From positions 1 through 48,912 of the forward strand of contig JAEEPS010000017.1 in NCBI GenBank assembly GCA_016284875.1: a DNA stretch of 48,912 nt. The letters run 5' to 3'. Below, in pieces: positions 1 through 12,036 of the stretch (positions are counted from its first letter, which is position 1; every line of letters begins with the position of its first letter). Source of the stretch: Salinivirgaceae bacterium. GTDB taxonomy: Bacteria; Bacteroidota; Bacteroidia; Bacteroidales; SZUA-534. Under the pieces are notes generated by a model. That model saw nothing but the letters and a program-made list of their open reading frames with translations. It was not told where the DNA came from and made no database searches. A program made the translations under genes and the position numbers.

Positions 1-73
1 AGTAGAAGAAGAAAGCAAAGTAAAGCAACACAGAGCGAGCGCCGTCTCCTGATTATGGAGACAGGCAAAGCGA
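1..73 (+). other. 3' end of the 16S-23S internal transcribed spacer
   Basis: Sequence before the first recognisable 23S bases. It holds a hairpin with arms GTCTCC and GGAGAC (about 46-65), flanked by GCC and GGC, probably part of the pre-rRNA processing stem. No tRNA is visible in the part present. The 16S gene lies outside the window. Confidence 0.6.
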
Positions 74-2962
<2,889 letters not shown>

Positions 2963-3019
2963 TAAAATCCGCACATCGGGTTATGCGAGCTTTGACCTTT
3001 ATCACACCGTGTAAGACAT

Positions 3020-3128
3020 TTGGGTGGCTATAGCGAGGGGGACCCACCTGTTCCCATCCCGAACACAGAAGTTAAGCCCTTCGGCGCCGATGGTACTGCG
3101 TACAGTGGGAGAGTAGGACGCCGCCCGC
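3020..3128 (+). rRNA. rrf: 5S ribosomal RNA
   Basis: Recognised from CCCATCCCGAACACAGAAGT and GGGAGAGTAGG. The ends close as a terminal stem: GGGTGGC at 3022-3028 pairs with GCCGCCC at 3120-3126, with one G-U pair. It lies about 55 bases after the 23S gene, the usual order within an rRNA operon. No tRNA follows it. Confidence 0.95.
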
Positions 3129-3132
3129 CTTC

Positions 3133-3177
3133 AGCGAGCCTCTGACTCATAAAGAGCCAGGGGCTCGCTTTGTTTTT
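3133..3177 (+). terminator. rRNA operon intrinsic terminator
   Basis: A 12-bp stem, AGCGAGCCTCTG (3133-3144) with CAGGGGCTCGCT (3158-3169), one G-U pair, then a T-rich run TTTGTTTTT. It begins a few bases after the 5S RNA and separates the rRNA operon from the surface-protein gene. Confidence 0.9.
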
Positions 3178-3261
3178 GGAGGAGGAAATAACCGCCTTTT
3201 GATAGTAACCTGAAGAAAAACAAACTGCCCTACGTTTTTCCCCACTTTTCATGGTCTTTAA

Positions 3262-3293
3262 TTGACCATTTTACTTAAAATAAACTACTTTTG
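3262..3293 (+). promoter_or_regulatory. Bacteroidota-type promoter for the PKD surface protein
   Basis: TTG at 3262-3264, a 21-base spacer, and TACTTTTG at 3286-3293, matching the TTG/TTTG and TAnnTTTG consensus. The predicted start of transcription is near 3299, leaving a leader of about 25 bases before ATG 3325. The TTG of the -33 box is also the alternative start codon of the longest open frame, so that frame begins inside the promoter and its extra 21 codons are not translated. Confidence 0.75.
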
Positions 3294-3324
3294 CCTTTAC
3301 TTTTACCAAAGTGTGTTTAATGAC

Positions 3325-6300
3325 ATGAAACATTTATTCAAAATATTGGCAATTCTTCTGTTGCTCCCTATATTTCACGCTAATGCTCAGACAGATAACG
3401 AATTCTGGTTCTGTGTGCCGCAGTTGACAGCACAACATGAAAAAGATGAGCCAAAGTTATTCATAACAAATGCAGGAAATACTACCGTAACAGTAAAAAT
3501 TGAAATGCCTCTTGAAGAAGGGTTTTCTGCACAAAATCTAGAAATTTCACCTAAAAAAGATGGTAATAATGTGGATATACCTCCATTTGAAATTCCTGCA
3601 GGCATGCAAAAATCATTCAACTTCAAAAATTATTTTAATGATGAAAGTCAGAAATACGACCGGATCAATATAATTGAAAGCGGTTTATGCGGAGAAAGTT
3701 GTGCGGTTACGAATAAAGGCATACATGTTACTGCGACTGGATTAGTTACCGCATATCTGCAACGTGGAAATACTAACAACTGTGATATTTGGGCATTGAA
3801 AGGCAAAAATGCATATAATGGAGCGGACGGAAAGGTTGAACCGGACGAAGATATGTTTATTGTTCCATTGGAGGACGTTGGAAACTGTGACAAAGCTCAT
3901 GCCGATAGAATGAAGAGAGACTGCGGTGACAACAAGCCTGCCGCTTGGTATGCGGTTGATATTGTGGCAGTTGAAGATGGTGATGTGACAGTAACGCTAC
4001 CAACTGACGCACAAGGAAATATCACATTGAAAATAGAAAATTGGCCGGAAAATGATGGTGATGGTGATATAGCTTCGCATACTTTCACAATGCAACGTGG
4101 CCAAACGCTTAATCTTCAGGCGGCCAGTCAGAATAAAACAGCAAAATCGGGTGGAGGAATTGTAGTAAAATCGACAGGAAAAATTGCAGTTCAGTGGAAG
4201 GATGATTCATTATTGGCAAAATATGTGAATGAATCTAGTGGCGGACTAGGTACAAGTTGGGATGCTGCAGGTGACCAGTTAGTGCCTGTCTGTTTGGCAG
4301 GAACAGAGTATATTGTAATGCGAGGTCAGTTGGGTGATGATTATACCAATGGGAATAATAATACAAATAGAATGTATGAAAACGTCTATTTTATGGCTAC
4401 CCAAGAAGGTACTACTACTGTTCAGTTTAAAACGGATGCAGGAGTTACTCTCTCAAGTAAGACAATTGGCGGTCCAGGCTCATGGGGGAAACTGTTATTA
4501 AACCAATATAACATTGATAAATCCGGGAATAATTATGATGCGGTTTATATAAAGTCAGATAAACCAATAGTTGTTTGGCACATTTCGGGAAGTAGTGGAG
4601 CAGAGGTTGGAGGAGCAATATTGCCGACTATTAATGGTTGTACGGGTTCTGAAGATGTATCAGTTTGTCGTTCAACAACTAGCAGCTTCGATTTCTGGCT
4701 CAACATCATGTGTAAACAGGCCCATGTTGAAGATTTTATAGTCATTTATAAAGGGAAAAATTATCGTTTGCCAAAATCATGGTTTAAGGAAATACCTGGT
4801 ACTGGGTGGTGGTATCTTAAACGCGATAAAATGAAATTTTCGTCAGAACATTCTGACAAAGTGGATGTTGTTAGTATTACAGTTCAAAATGGTAGAGAAG
4901 TAATTACTAAGGTTGGAGATGGGAAAATACCTTCTGTATCTGCGGGAGATGTTGTTCGAGTTAAAAACACAACGGGAATATTCCATTTGGCAGTTATTAA
5001 TGGCAATAACTCGGGTAGTTGCCAATATGGCTATTTCTCAAATTTTGATGATAATACGGGTAGTGCCGTCATAAACGATGCACTTAATGATATTGAATCA
5101 GAGTACAGCAAATTCTGCGATGGCGACACTGTGACATTGGTTGCTCGTGGCGGATTGAGTTATGCTTGGAGGTTTATTGATAAGGACGACTTGGGGTATC
5201 CTACAAGCGAAACATTTATCACTCCTCAAGCGGCTCAGATGGTTTCAGACAAACCTAGGGTGGTACCATTCGAAGGATTTAACCAATACCAGGTTACAAT
5301 TCAGCGCCGTTGCTATTTAGGTACAAATGTTGACACAACCATTGATGTTTGGGCATTGGGTTATCCGCGTGCAAAATCGAAATTTTCTATTGAGTCACTT
5401 AGCGAATGTAGTCCGGCACAAGTGGTGGTTAACAACCTAACCAACGAAAACGGAAAGATGTTCGATTATACGTGGACTTTGACCGGAGGAGGTTTGACAA
5501 GTCCTGTAAAATCGACAAATAAAAACTACGGAGCCGATACTTTGACATTTACCAACGAAAGCGACACAAAACACACTTATAAACTGACACTTGAGGCATC
5601 GCTGGGTTCTAACTGCCCCGATAAATCGGATCCGAAGAGTTTCTGTGTGAATCCGGTTATCAAAGCGAAAATCACAGCCGATCCGGCAAAAGGTTGTACA
5701 CCTTTGGCGGTGAAGTTCGAGAACGAATCAACAGGACCTTACACAAAAATACTTGTCAACTTTGGTGACGGCACAGGCTGGATTGACAGTTACACCCCGT
5801 CAACCAGAACAATTAATCACACCTACAACAACCCAAGTATTTATGATACAATATATTGGGCTAAAATCAAGATTTTCGACGAGGTGAACGGTAGTTGCGA
5901 TAGCGAGGATTCTGTGAAAATCAGAGTGTTTGGTAGGGTGAAATCGCAATACATAATCGACAATACAAGCGATTGCTCACCGCTGACAACACGAATTCAG
6001 AACATATCGCTTGGCGACGAGCATAATATCACATACACATGGAGTTTTGCAGCAGGAACTGTTAATGATGTTAAAAAGGAAATAACAGATGGCAGTTTTG
6101 ATTATTTGTCGAATGGAGATATTGTGGCTGGAAATGTCAGAAACGACAGACCTTTTCTTATAACATATAAGAATACAGGCTCAGATTTGGCAAGGCACTT
6201 TATACGGTTGACTGCAACGCGGCAAAATGTTGATAATACGACTTGTTCGAGTGTTACAACTTGGGATACGGTCACGGTTTTTCCGGAGTTCACTGTCGAT

Positions 6301-9300
6301 TATGAGGTGTCGCCGAAGTATATTTGCGATTCATCGTATGTGAGTTTTCATAACAAATCATCTGATTTATCTGATAGCACCTATTTTTATTTGTATATGG
6401 GTGATGGCTCAACGGATGACTTTCATCGCGATACCATACATACTTATTACCACACTTTGCCTAAGGTGCAAGAGTACGAAACTCAACTTATTGGCGAAAG
6501 CAAATATGGCTGCCGCGATACGGCAAACAACGGAACCATCTCGGTAATGCCATATTTGAACCCGAATTTCACAATCGACAAGGCAGAGGGATGCTCACCG
6601 CTTTATGTTACGGTGATAAACAATTCTCCAGACCATTCATACAAAGAGAATCCAAAATGGGAAATTGATTGTGCACCATGCACTTACACTATTGTCAGCG
6701 GTTCGCTCGATGATAGAGCGGTTATCAAATTCGAGAATCAAACAGGTAGTCGCAAGGATATAACAATTTCTTTAACAGAAAGTTACCGCGATGTGAATAT
6801 GACTTACGATTGTCCGAAAACATTCAGTCGCTCAATTGTGATTTTTCCTGAAATCACGGCCAATATAGCATCGGACAAGAATGAGCCGGTGTGCGACGGG
6901 ACAACCGTTTCGTTCACCAACAGCACAATATTCACGGGTGTGACAACATCACCAACCGATTACCGATGGACTTTCGGCGACGGAGCCACACTGAATAAAA
7001 TCGACAATTCGGTCACCCCACATATATACAATAATACAACCGGCTCCACAGGAACATCGCCTGTCAGTTTCACTGCCACGCTTATTGCCTCGGCCTACGG
7101 CTGCTCCGATACGGCAAAGGCAACTGTCGAGGTCTATCCACCAGTGGTGGCATCCTTCACCAGCGACAACTACAGCGTTTGCGCCCCGGCAACAGTAACG
7201 CTCAACAACAGTTCCACTGGTGCCGCCAAGTTTGTATATAGTTTTGCCGATGGCACTGCCGATTCGGTGAAGAACGATATGTCGGCGGTGACATACACCA
7301 TTGTGAATACCGACCCGAACCAGATAGCCGTCCGTCCGGTAACGCTCACTGCATCGAACGGCGAGTGTAGCGCTACAATTACCAAGAATTTTTACGCCTA
7401 TCCGGTGATTGTGCCGAAGTTCACTCTTTCGCAGACCGAAGGTTGCGGTCCGATTGAGGATGTGATTCTCGACCGCTCGGCCACAACGGGCGCCAGCACT
7501 TATAAAGTAGATTTCGGCGATGGCATAACCGATGAGACAGGCAACGCTCAGTTGAAACACACTTTCGTGAATAAGACAGGCGACGATGTTGCCTATACTG
7601 TTAAACTGACGGCAGCCAACAACATCGGCTGCGATGCCAGCACCGAGCAGACAGTGACCGTGTTCCCCGAATTGGCGGCGGCTTTCAGTTTCGAGAAAGC
7701 ATCGGAATGTTCGCCTGCTGATGTGACGCTGAAGAACAACTCGCTGAACGGCAGTCAGTTTGTGTGGTCGTTTGGCGATGGAACAGCATCGGAAACCAAG
7801 ACCGACAAGGCCGATTTCACTCACAATTACAAGAACAGCAGCGCTGACGGTAGAAGCATATCGTCATACACCATAAAACTTGTGACCATCGATGGCAAGC
7901 ACACCGTTTGCCGCGATTCGGTGACGCGGACAATTCAGATTTATCCGCAGGTGATTGCGCAGTTTGCCACCGAGAATGCTGAGGATTGCTCGCCGCTCAC
8001 CACAACTTTCACCAACCAGTCGAAAGGCTACGGTCTGACCTACAGTTGGGACTACGACCACGACAACCGCCATTCGGCAGAGACCGCTGAAAGTCACACC
8101 CACACGTTCGACAACATTGAGGCCGAGGCGCACACCTATAATGTGAAACTTACTGTTACTGACATAAATAACTGCCAGTCGGTGGCCACAATGCCTGTTA
8201 AGGCATATCCGCACGTGACGGCCGATTTCGCTTACGTGAAGAATCAAACTTGTACGCCGTACCCCGTAACATTCAGTTATCCGACATCGGCGCTCAACGG
8301 TAACCGCTTTGATTGGGATTTTGGATTTGGCGGCAACACGGCAACCAAAACCGACAGAAACACATTCGATTTTGTGTTCGACAACGATGCGCTTGACGAA
8401 GTTAAAACCTATACCATAACATTGGTGACAACCGACTCCATAACTGGTTGCTCCGACCGTACATCGAAACCGATTGAGGTTTATCCGCAATTGAAACCTG
8501 CTTTCACTCAGGATACTACCGAGGGTTGTAACCCGTTGCCAGTGGCATTCACCAACCAGACAACAGGTCTTGCCGATTATCTTTGGGAGTTTGGCGACAG
8601 CCAGTCGTCGTCGGAGGCAAATCCAAAGCATTTGTTCAAGCATCACGAACTTTCTGACCAGAATTATACCGTGGTGCTGAAGACAACTCAGACGGCTACA
8701 GGTTGCGAAAAGAAAGTGAATCAGAACATTACAGTTTATTCGTATGTGCTTGCCAAGTTCGGAATCAACGAGACTGAAGATGGCGCCAACGGTGCTGCTA
8801 ATGGAATTTTGGGAGGTTGTACCCCGTTCGACGTAACAATCACCGACTCGTCGCGACTGATAAGCACAGGCACATGGAGTTGGGATTTTGGCAACGACAG
8901 TGCATCGAACGTTCGCCAGCCAAAAAGCCTTCGCTACACTAACGATGACAAAGATTATCCGCTTGAAAATAAGAATTATACAATAAAACTAGTTGTCACC
9001 AACGACCATGGTTGCAAGCACGATACCGCGCAAGTCATTTCAGTCTATCCGCGCTCTATTCCCGATTTCGACGGCAATTTTGCAGGTTGCGAACCGTTGA
9101 CGGTTGCTTTTGAAGACAAATCTGTCGTTGATGAAAAAACGCAGTATTTCTGGACATTCAGCGATGGTTCGACAATTGTCGACAAGCCGCCGTTCAGCAA
9201 AACATTCCACAACTACGACTACGAAAACAACAAGAAATACACTGTAAATCTCAAAACCACAACCGAGTACAATTGTGCCGACGAGATTACAAAAGAAATT

Positions 9301-10902
9301 GAGGTTTATGCCAAGCCGTTGGCACGGTTCATTCCGCTTGTCGACCGTGCTTGCCCGCCGTTCGAGGCAGAGTTTAAGAACACTTCAATAGGTAAGGGGC
9401 TGTCTTTCAACTGGAATTTCGGTAATGGTGAGACTCTCGATACTTTAGGAATGGAGAATCAGTCTGTTGTTTACGATAACAGCACCAGCGAGCCACTTAC
9501 GTACAATGTTGTGCTGATGACGGAATCGGCGCTTGGCTGCCGCGACACCATGACCAACCCGATGATCACGTTCCCGAACGTATCAGTTGATTTCGATTAC
9601 AATCCTGCGGGATGTAGTCCGCACACTGTCAAGTTCATCAACAAGTCGTCGGCCACGGTGGCAAACCACTTGTGGTATTTTGGCGAGGGTAGTGCATCAG
9701 TTGCCGATGAGCCGACATTCACCTATTTCAACACAACCGACAACGACCAAGTGCTGACCGTAACCTACATTGGTTCATCGAAATACCAATGTTCCGACAC
9801 TATCAAGAAAGATGTAACGGTGTATATCAACCCGAATGTGGATTTTGTGGCACATGAGCCGTCGCAGCGCTATCCCGATGATACAGTGTTCTTTGAGAAC
9901 TACACTCAAGACGGTCCGTGGACTTACAGTTGGGATTTCGGCGACGGGAAAAAATCGACTACCGACGAGAAATATTTCATGCACAAATACGGCAAGTGGG
10001 CGCCAAACGCCAACGACAACATTTTCCATGTTACGTTGAGCGTGCAGAGCGAACATTGTAAAAACACAGTCAGTCATGATGTTACAATTCTGCCGCCTTA
10101 TCCGCGAATCAGAATCACGAACGAGAAGCCCGCTGGTTGCGTGCCGCTGACGGTGCAGTTCGAAATTGAGGCCGAATACACCAAGACTTATGAGTGGACT
10201 TTCGACGATGGCACAACATCGACCGACCCAACGCCCGAACACACCTTTACCGAGCCTGGTATCTACAATGTCAAACTGACTGCATACGGCGACGGCGGTT
10301 CGCACTACGACTATGAGATAATCACGGTGCACGAGTTGCCGCAACCCGATTTCACAACATCGCCGCAGTTTGTGATGCTGCCCAACCAGCAGGTTCAGTT
10401 CTTCAATGCAACCCGCAACGGTTACAACTATGTATGGGATTTCGGCGATGGTACCTACTCGGCCGAGCAGAACCCGCACCACCTCTATACCGAAGAGGGA
10501 ATCTACGATGTTAAACTTGTGGCTTACAGCACGCAGATGTGTGTTGATTCCATTCTGAAGATTGCCGAGGTCGAGGTGAGCGGTGCAGGCTACATCAAGT
10601 ATCCTAATGCTTTCATGCCGTCCGACATGAGTCCGAGCGACGGCTCTTATCCCGTTCCCGACGATATGAACAATGTATTCCATCCCAAATGGTCGGGAGT
10701 GAAAGAGTATGATTTGTGGATTTTCAACCGCTGGGGTGAGATGCTTTTCCATACCACAAACATTGAAGTGGGATGGAATGGCAAGTACAACAACGATGGC
10801 AAAGACCTTGGACAGGATGTCTATTTCTGGAAGGCCAAGGGAAAATTCCAGAACAACACACCATTCAAGATTGCTGGCGATGTAACCCTAATTCGTAAAT
10901 GA
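3325..10902 (+). CDS. Giant PKD-repeat surface protein with T9SS type B C-terminal domain
   Basis: A secreted protein of 2525 residues. The start at 3325 gives a clean signal peptide, MKHLFKILAILLLLPIFHANA. Residues about 25-550 resemble the IgGFc-binding-like N-terminal domain of many Bacteroidota surface proteins. After this come about 19 PKD-like modules of 85-110 residues. Most open with an F-containing strand and a GCSPL-type cysteine, contain WDFGDG-like cores, and end in a VYP-like strand. The last 100 residues, from IKYPNAFMPSD to GDVTLIRK, match the gliding-motility-associated (type B) tail, which sends cargo through T9SS to the surface. The stop overlaps the next gene, a PorP/SprF homologue, in ATGA. 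This arrangement is known for SprB-like adhesins. Adhesion is inferred; the ligand is unknown. The first 2 kb look more AT-rich than the rest. Confidence 0.9.
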   Translation: MKHLFKILAILLLLPIFHANAQTDNEFWFCVPQLTAQHEKDEPKLFITNAGNTTVTVKIEMPLEEGFSAQNLEISPKKDGNNVDIPPFEIPAGMQKSFNFKNYFNDESQKYDRINIIESGLCGESCAVTNKGIHVTATGLVTAYLQRGNTNNCDIWALKGKNAYNGADGKVEPDEDMFIVPLEDVGNCDKAHADRMKRDCGDNKPAAWYAVDIVAVEDGDVTVTLPTDAQGNITLKIENWPENDGDGDIASHTFTMQRGQTLNLQAASQNKTAKSGGGIVVKSTGKIAVQWKDDSLLAKYVNESSGGLGTSWDAAGDQLVPVCLAGTEYIVMRGQLGDDYTNGNNNTNRMYENVYFMATQEGTTTVQFKTDAGVTLSSKTIGGPGSWGKLLLNQYNIDKSGNNYDAVYIKSDKPIVVWHISGSSGAEVGGAILPTINGCTGSEDVSVCRSTTSSFDFWLNIMCKQAHVEDFIVIYKGKNYRLPKSWFKEIPGTGWWYLKRDKMKFSSEHSDKVDVVSITVQNGREVITKVGDGKIPSVSAGDVVRVKNTTGIFHLAVINGNNSGSCQYGYFSNFDDNTGSAVINDALNDIESEYSKFCDGDTVTLVARGGLSYAWRFIDKDDLGYPTSETFITPQAAQMVSDKPRVVPFEGFNQYQVTIQRRCYLGTNVDTTIDVWALGYPRAKSKFSIESLSECSPAQVVVNNLTNENGKMFDYTWTLTGGGLTSPVKSTNKNYGADTLTFTNESDTKHTYKLTLEASLGSNCPDKSDPKSFCVNPVIKAKITADPAKGCTPLAVKFENESTGPYTKILVNFGDGTGWIDSYTPSTRTINHTYNNPSIYDTIYWAKIKIFDEVNGSCDSEDSVKIRVFGRVKSQYIIDNTSDCSPLTTRIQNISLGDEHNITYTWSFAAGTVNDVKKEITDGSFDYLSNGDIVAGNVRNDRPFLITYKNTGSDLARHFIRLTATRQNVDNTTCSSVTTWDTVTVFPEFTVDYEVSPKYICDSSYVSFHNKSSDLSDSTYFYLYMGDGSTDDFHRDTIHTYYHTLPKVQEYETQLIGESKYGCRDTANNGTISVMPYLNPNFTIDKAEGCSPLYVTVINNSPDHSYKENPKWEIDCAPCTYTIVSGSLDDRAVIKFENQTGSRKDITISLTESYRDVNMTYDCPKTFSRSIVIFPEITANIASDKNEPVCDGTTVSFTNSTIFTGVTTSPTDYRWTFGDGATLNKIDNSVTPHIYNNTTGSTGTSPVSFTATLIASAYGCSDTAKATVEVYPPVVASFTSDNYSVCAPATVTLNNSSTGAAKFVYSFADGTADSVKNDMSAVTYTIVNTDPNQIAVRPVTLTASNGECSATITKNFYAYPVIVPKFTLSQTEGCGPIEDVILDRSATTGASTYKVDFGDGITDETGNAQLKHTFVNKTGDDVAYTVKLTAANNIGCDASTEQTVTVFPELAAAFSFEKASECSPADVTLKNNSLNGSQFVWSFGDGTASETKTDKADFTHNYKNSSADGRSISSYTIKLVTIDGKHTVCRDSVTRTIQIYPQVIAQFATENAEDCSPLTTTFTNQSKGYGLTYSWDYDHDNRHSAETAESHTHTFDNIEAEAHTYNVKLTVTDINNCQSVATMPVKAYPHVTADFAYVKNQTCTPYPVTFSYPTSALNGNRFDWDFGFGGNTATKTDRNTFDFVFDNDALDEVKTYTITLVTTDSITGCSDRTSKPIEVYPQLKPAFTQDTTEGCNPLPVAFTNQTTGLADYLWEFGDSQSSSEANPKHLFKHHELSDQNYTVVLKTTQTATGCEKKVNQNITVYSYVLAKFGINETEDGANGAANGILGGCTPFDVTITDSSRLISTGTWSWDFGNDSASNVRQPKSLRYTNDDKDYPLENKNYTIKLVVTNDHGCKHDTAQVISVYPRSIPDFDGNFAGCEPLTVAFEDKSVVDEKTQYFWTFSDGSTIVDKPPFSKTFHNYDYENNKKYTVNLKTTTEYNCADEITKEIEVYAKPLARFIPLVDRACPPFEAEFKNTSIGKGLSFNWNFGNGETLDTLGMENQSVVYDNSTSEPLTYNVVLMTESALGCRDTMTNPMITFPNVSVDFDYNPAGCSPHTVKFINKSSATVANHLWYFGEGSASVADEPTFTYFNTTDNDQVLTVTYIGSSKYQCSDTIKKDVTVYINPNVDFVAHEPSQRYPDDTVFFENYTQDGPWTYSWDFGDGKKSTTDEKYFMHKYGKWAPNANDNIFHVTLSVQSEHCKNTVSHDVTILPPYPRIRITNEKPAGCVPLTVQFEIEAEYTKTYEWTFDDGTTSTDPTPEHTFTEPGIYNVKLTAYGDGGSHYDYEIITVHELPQPDFTTSPQFVMLPNQQVQFFNATRNGYNYVWDFGDGTYSAEQNPHHLYTEEGIYDVKLVAYSTQMCVDSILKIAEVEVSGAGYIKYPNAFMPSDMSPSDGSYPVPDDMNNVFHPKWSGVKEYDLWIFNRWGEMLFHTTNIEVGWNGKYNNDGKDLGQDVYFWKAKGKFQNNTPFKIAGDVTLIRK

Positions 10903-11885
10903 AAATGAAGAAACTGAAATATTATATATTGTTACTGCTGCTTGGTGTAGGGTTTGAAGGCCTGGGCCAGGATCCGCAGTTCACCCAATTTTATTCCAAT
11001 CCGTTGTATCAGGCGCCATCGTTCGCGGGTGGCATTTCGGGTTACCGCGTGGGCATGACCTACCGCGACCAGTGGCCGAAAATGCCAGGCTTGCTCACCA
11101 CCATTAATATGTATGCCGATATGAACATGCTGAAGATTAATAGTGGTTTCGGTGTTATCGCTTTGCGCGACCAGATGGGTTCGGCCAATTACACTCACAC
11201 CTACATCGGTTTTCTCTACTCTTACAATGTCCGCATAACTCGTACCATCTATCTCCGTCCTGGCTTGGGATTCTATTATGGACAGCGCAATCTTGACCGC
11301 GATAAATTAGTGTTTGCCAGTCAGTTATATTCTGAATCCGATTTGCAGCCCATCTTGCCCGATGAGTTTGTCAAGACACAATATTTCGATGGCAGTGCGT
11401 CGCTGCTTCTCTCGATGCGCAACAGTTGGATTGGTATTTGTGCCGACCACCTTATGCGCCCTAACGAGTCGGTAACCGATTTTGCTTACCGTTATCCTGT
11501 CAAATGGAATATTTTCGGCGGAACAAAAATATTCAAGGCCGAGCGACTGATTGGAACAAAGCGTCAGAGCATCACCATTGCCGGAAACTATCGCCATCAG
11601 GGGCAGACCGATCAGGTTGATGTGGGCTTGTATTGGAGTTATGCCCCGTTAGTGCTCGGTGTCTGGTACCGCGACCTGCCTTTGATTAAGGATTACAGCC
11701 GCCGTGATGCAATTTCGGTTCTGTTGGGCTACAACTACAAAGATTTGAATATCGGTTATAGTTACGATTTCACCATTTCGCGCCTTATAACATCCACAGG
11801 TGGTGCGCATGAGGTGTCGCTTTCCTACAAATTCGAAATCGAGCGCAAGCACAGGTTCAGAGCCATTCCGTGTCCTGAGTTCTAA
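10899..11885 (+). CDS. PorP/SprF family T9SS outer-membrane protein
   Basis: 328 residues with an N-terminal signal peptide. Mature-end DPQFTQFYSNPLYQAPSFAG is the family hallmark, and the C-terminus ends in CPEF, like the CPxF end of relatives. The family forms beta-barrels related to PorP and SprF. They accompany type B tailed T9SS substrates and are thought to help deliver or anchor them at the outer membrane. The ATG overlaps the stop of the PKD protein by four bases, so the two are probably translationally coupled and work as a pair. The second ATG at 10905 is an equally possible start. No core T9SS genes (porK, L, M, N, sov) lie in the window. Confidence 0.92.
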   Translation: MKMKKLKYYILLLLLGVGFEGLGQDPQFTQFYSNPLYQAPSFAGGISGYRVGMTYRDQWPKMPGLLTTINMYADMNMLKINSGFGVIALRDQMGSANYTHTYIGFLYSYNVRITRTIYLRPGLGFYYGQRNLDRDKLVFASQLYSESDLQPILPDEFVKTQYFDGSASLLLSMRNSWIGICADHLMRPNESVTDFAYRYPVKWNIFGGTKIFKAERLIGTKRQSITIAGNYRHQGQTDQVDVGLYWSYAPLVLGVWYRDLPLIKDYSRRDAISVLLGYNYKDLNIGYSYDFTISRLITSTGGAHEVSLSYKFEIERKHRFRAIPCPEF

Positions 11886-11892
11886 TCAAGGG

Positions 11893-11916
11893 CTGAATAA
11901 CTGAATAACTGAAGTC
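11893..11916 (+). repeat. Short 8-bp tandem repeat after the PorP gene
   Basis: CTGAATAA occurs twice in tandem (11893-11908), followed by a degenerate third unit, CTGAAGTC. It starts seven bases after the stop codon. It belongs to the set of 3'-flanking 7-8 bp repeats described in the findings. No hairpin terminator is seen here. Confidence 0.6.
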
Positions 11917-11984
11917 CCGATAGTTGTAGGGATGGAGGAGTGTGTGCCCATCATCTCAAAAAAAACACTCTCCGTCAACTCTTA

Positions 11985-12016
11985 TTTTGCGCATGAACAA
12001 ATATTTAGTTACTTTG
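11985..12016 (+). promoter_or_regulatory. Bacteroidota-type promoter for the type A tailed surface protein
   Basis: TTTTG at 11985-11989, a 19-base spacer, and TTACTTTG at 12009-12016, one mismatch from TAnnTTTG. The predicted start is near 12022 and the ATG at 12037. The same TTACTTTG variant occurs before the DUF4421-like gene at 37321. Confidence 0.65.
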
Positions 12017-12036
12017 TAGTGTAAAAACGTACATCT

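Noticed and set aside
3262..3324. TTG start giving 21 extra residues on the PKD protein
   Set aside because: The TTG is the -33 box of a well-spaced promoter, and the ATG at 3325 begins a normal signal peptide.
9775..10752. Minus-strand open frame of 325 codons opposite the PKD protein, with others at 6949-7824 and 7864-8646
   Set aside because: They arise from the strong codon bias of the real plus-strand gene, follow its repeats and show no signal peptide or domain.
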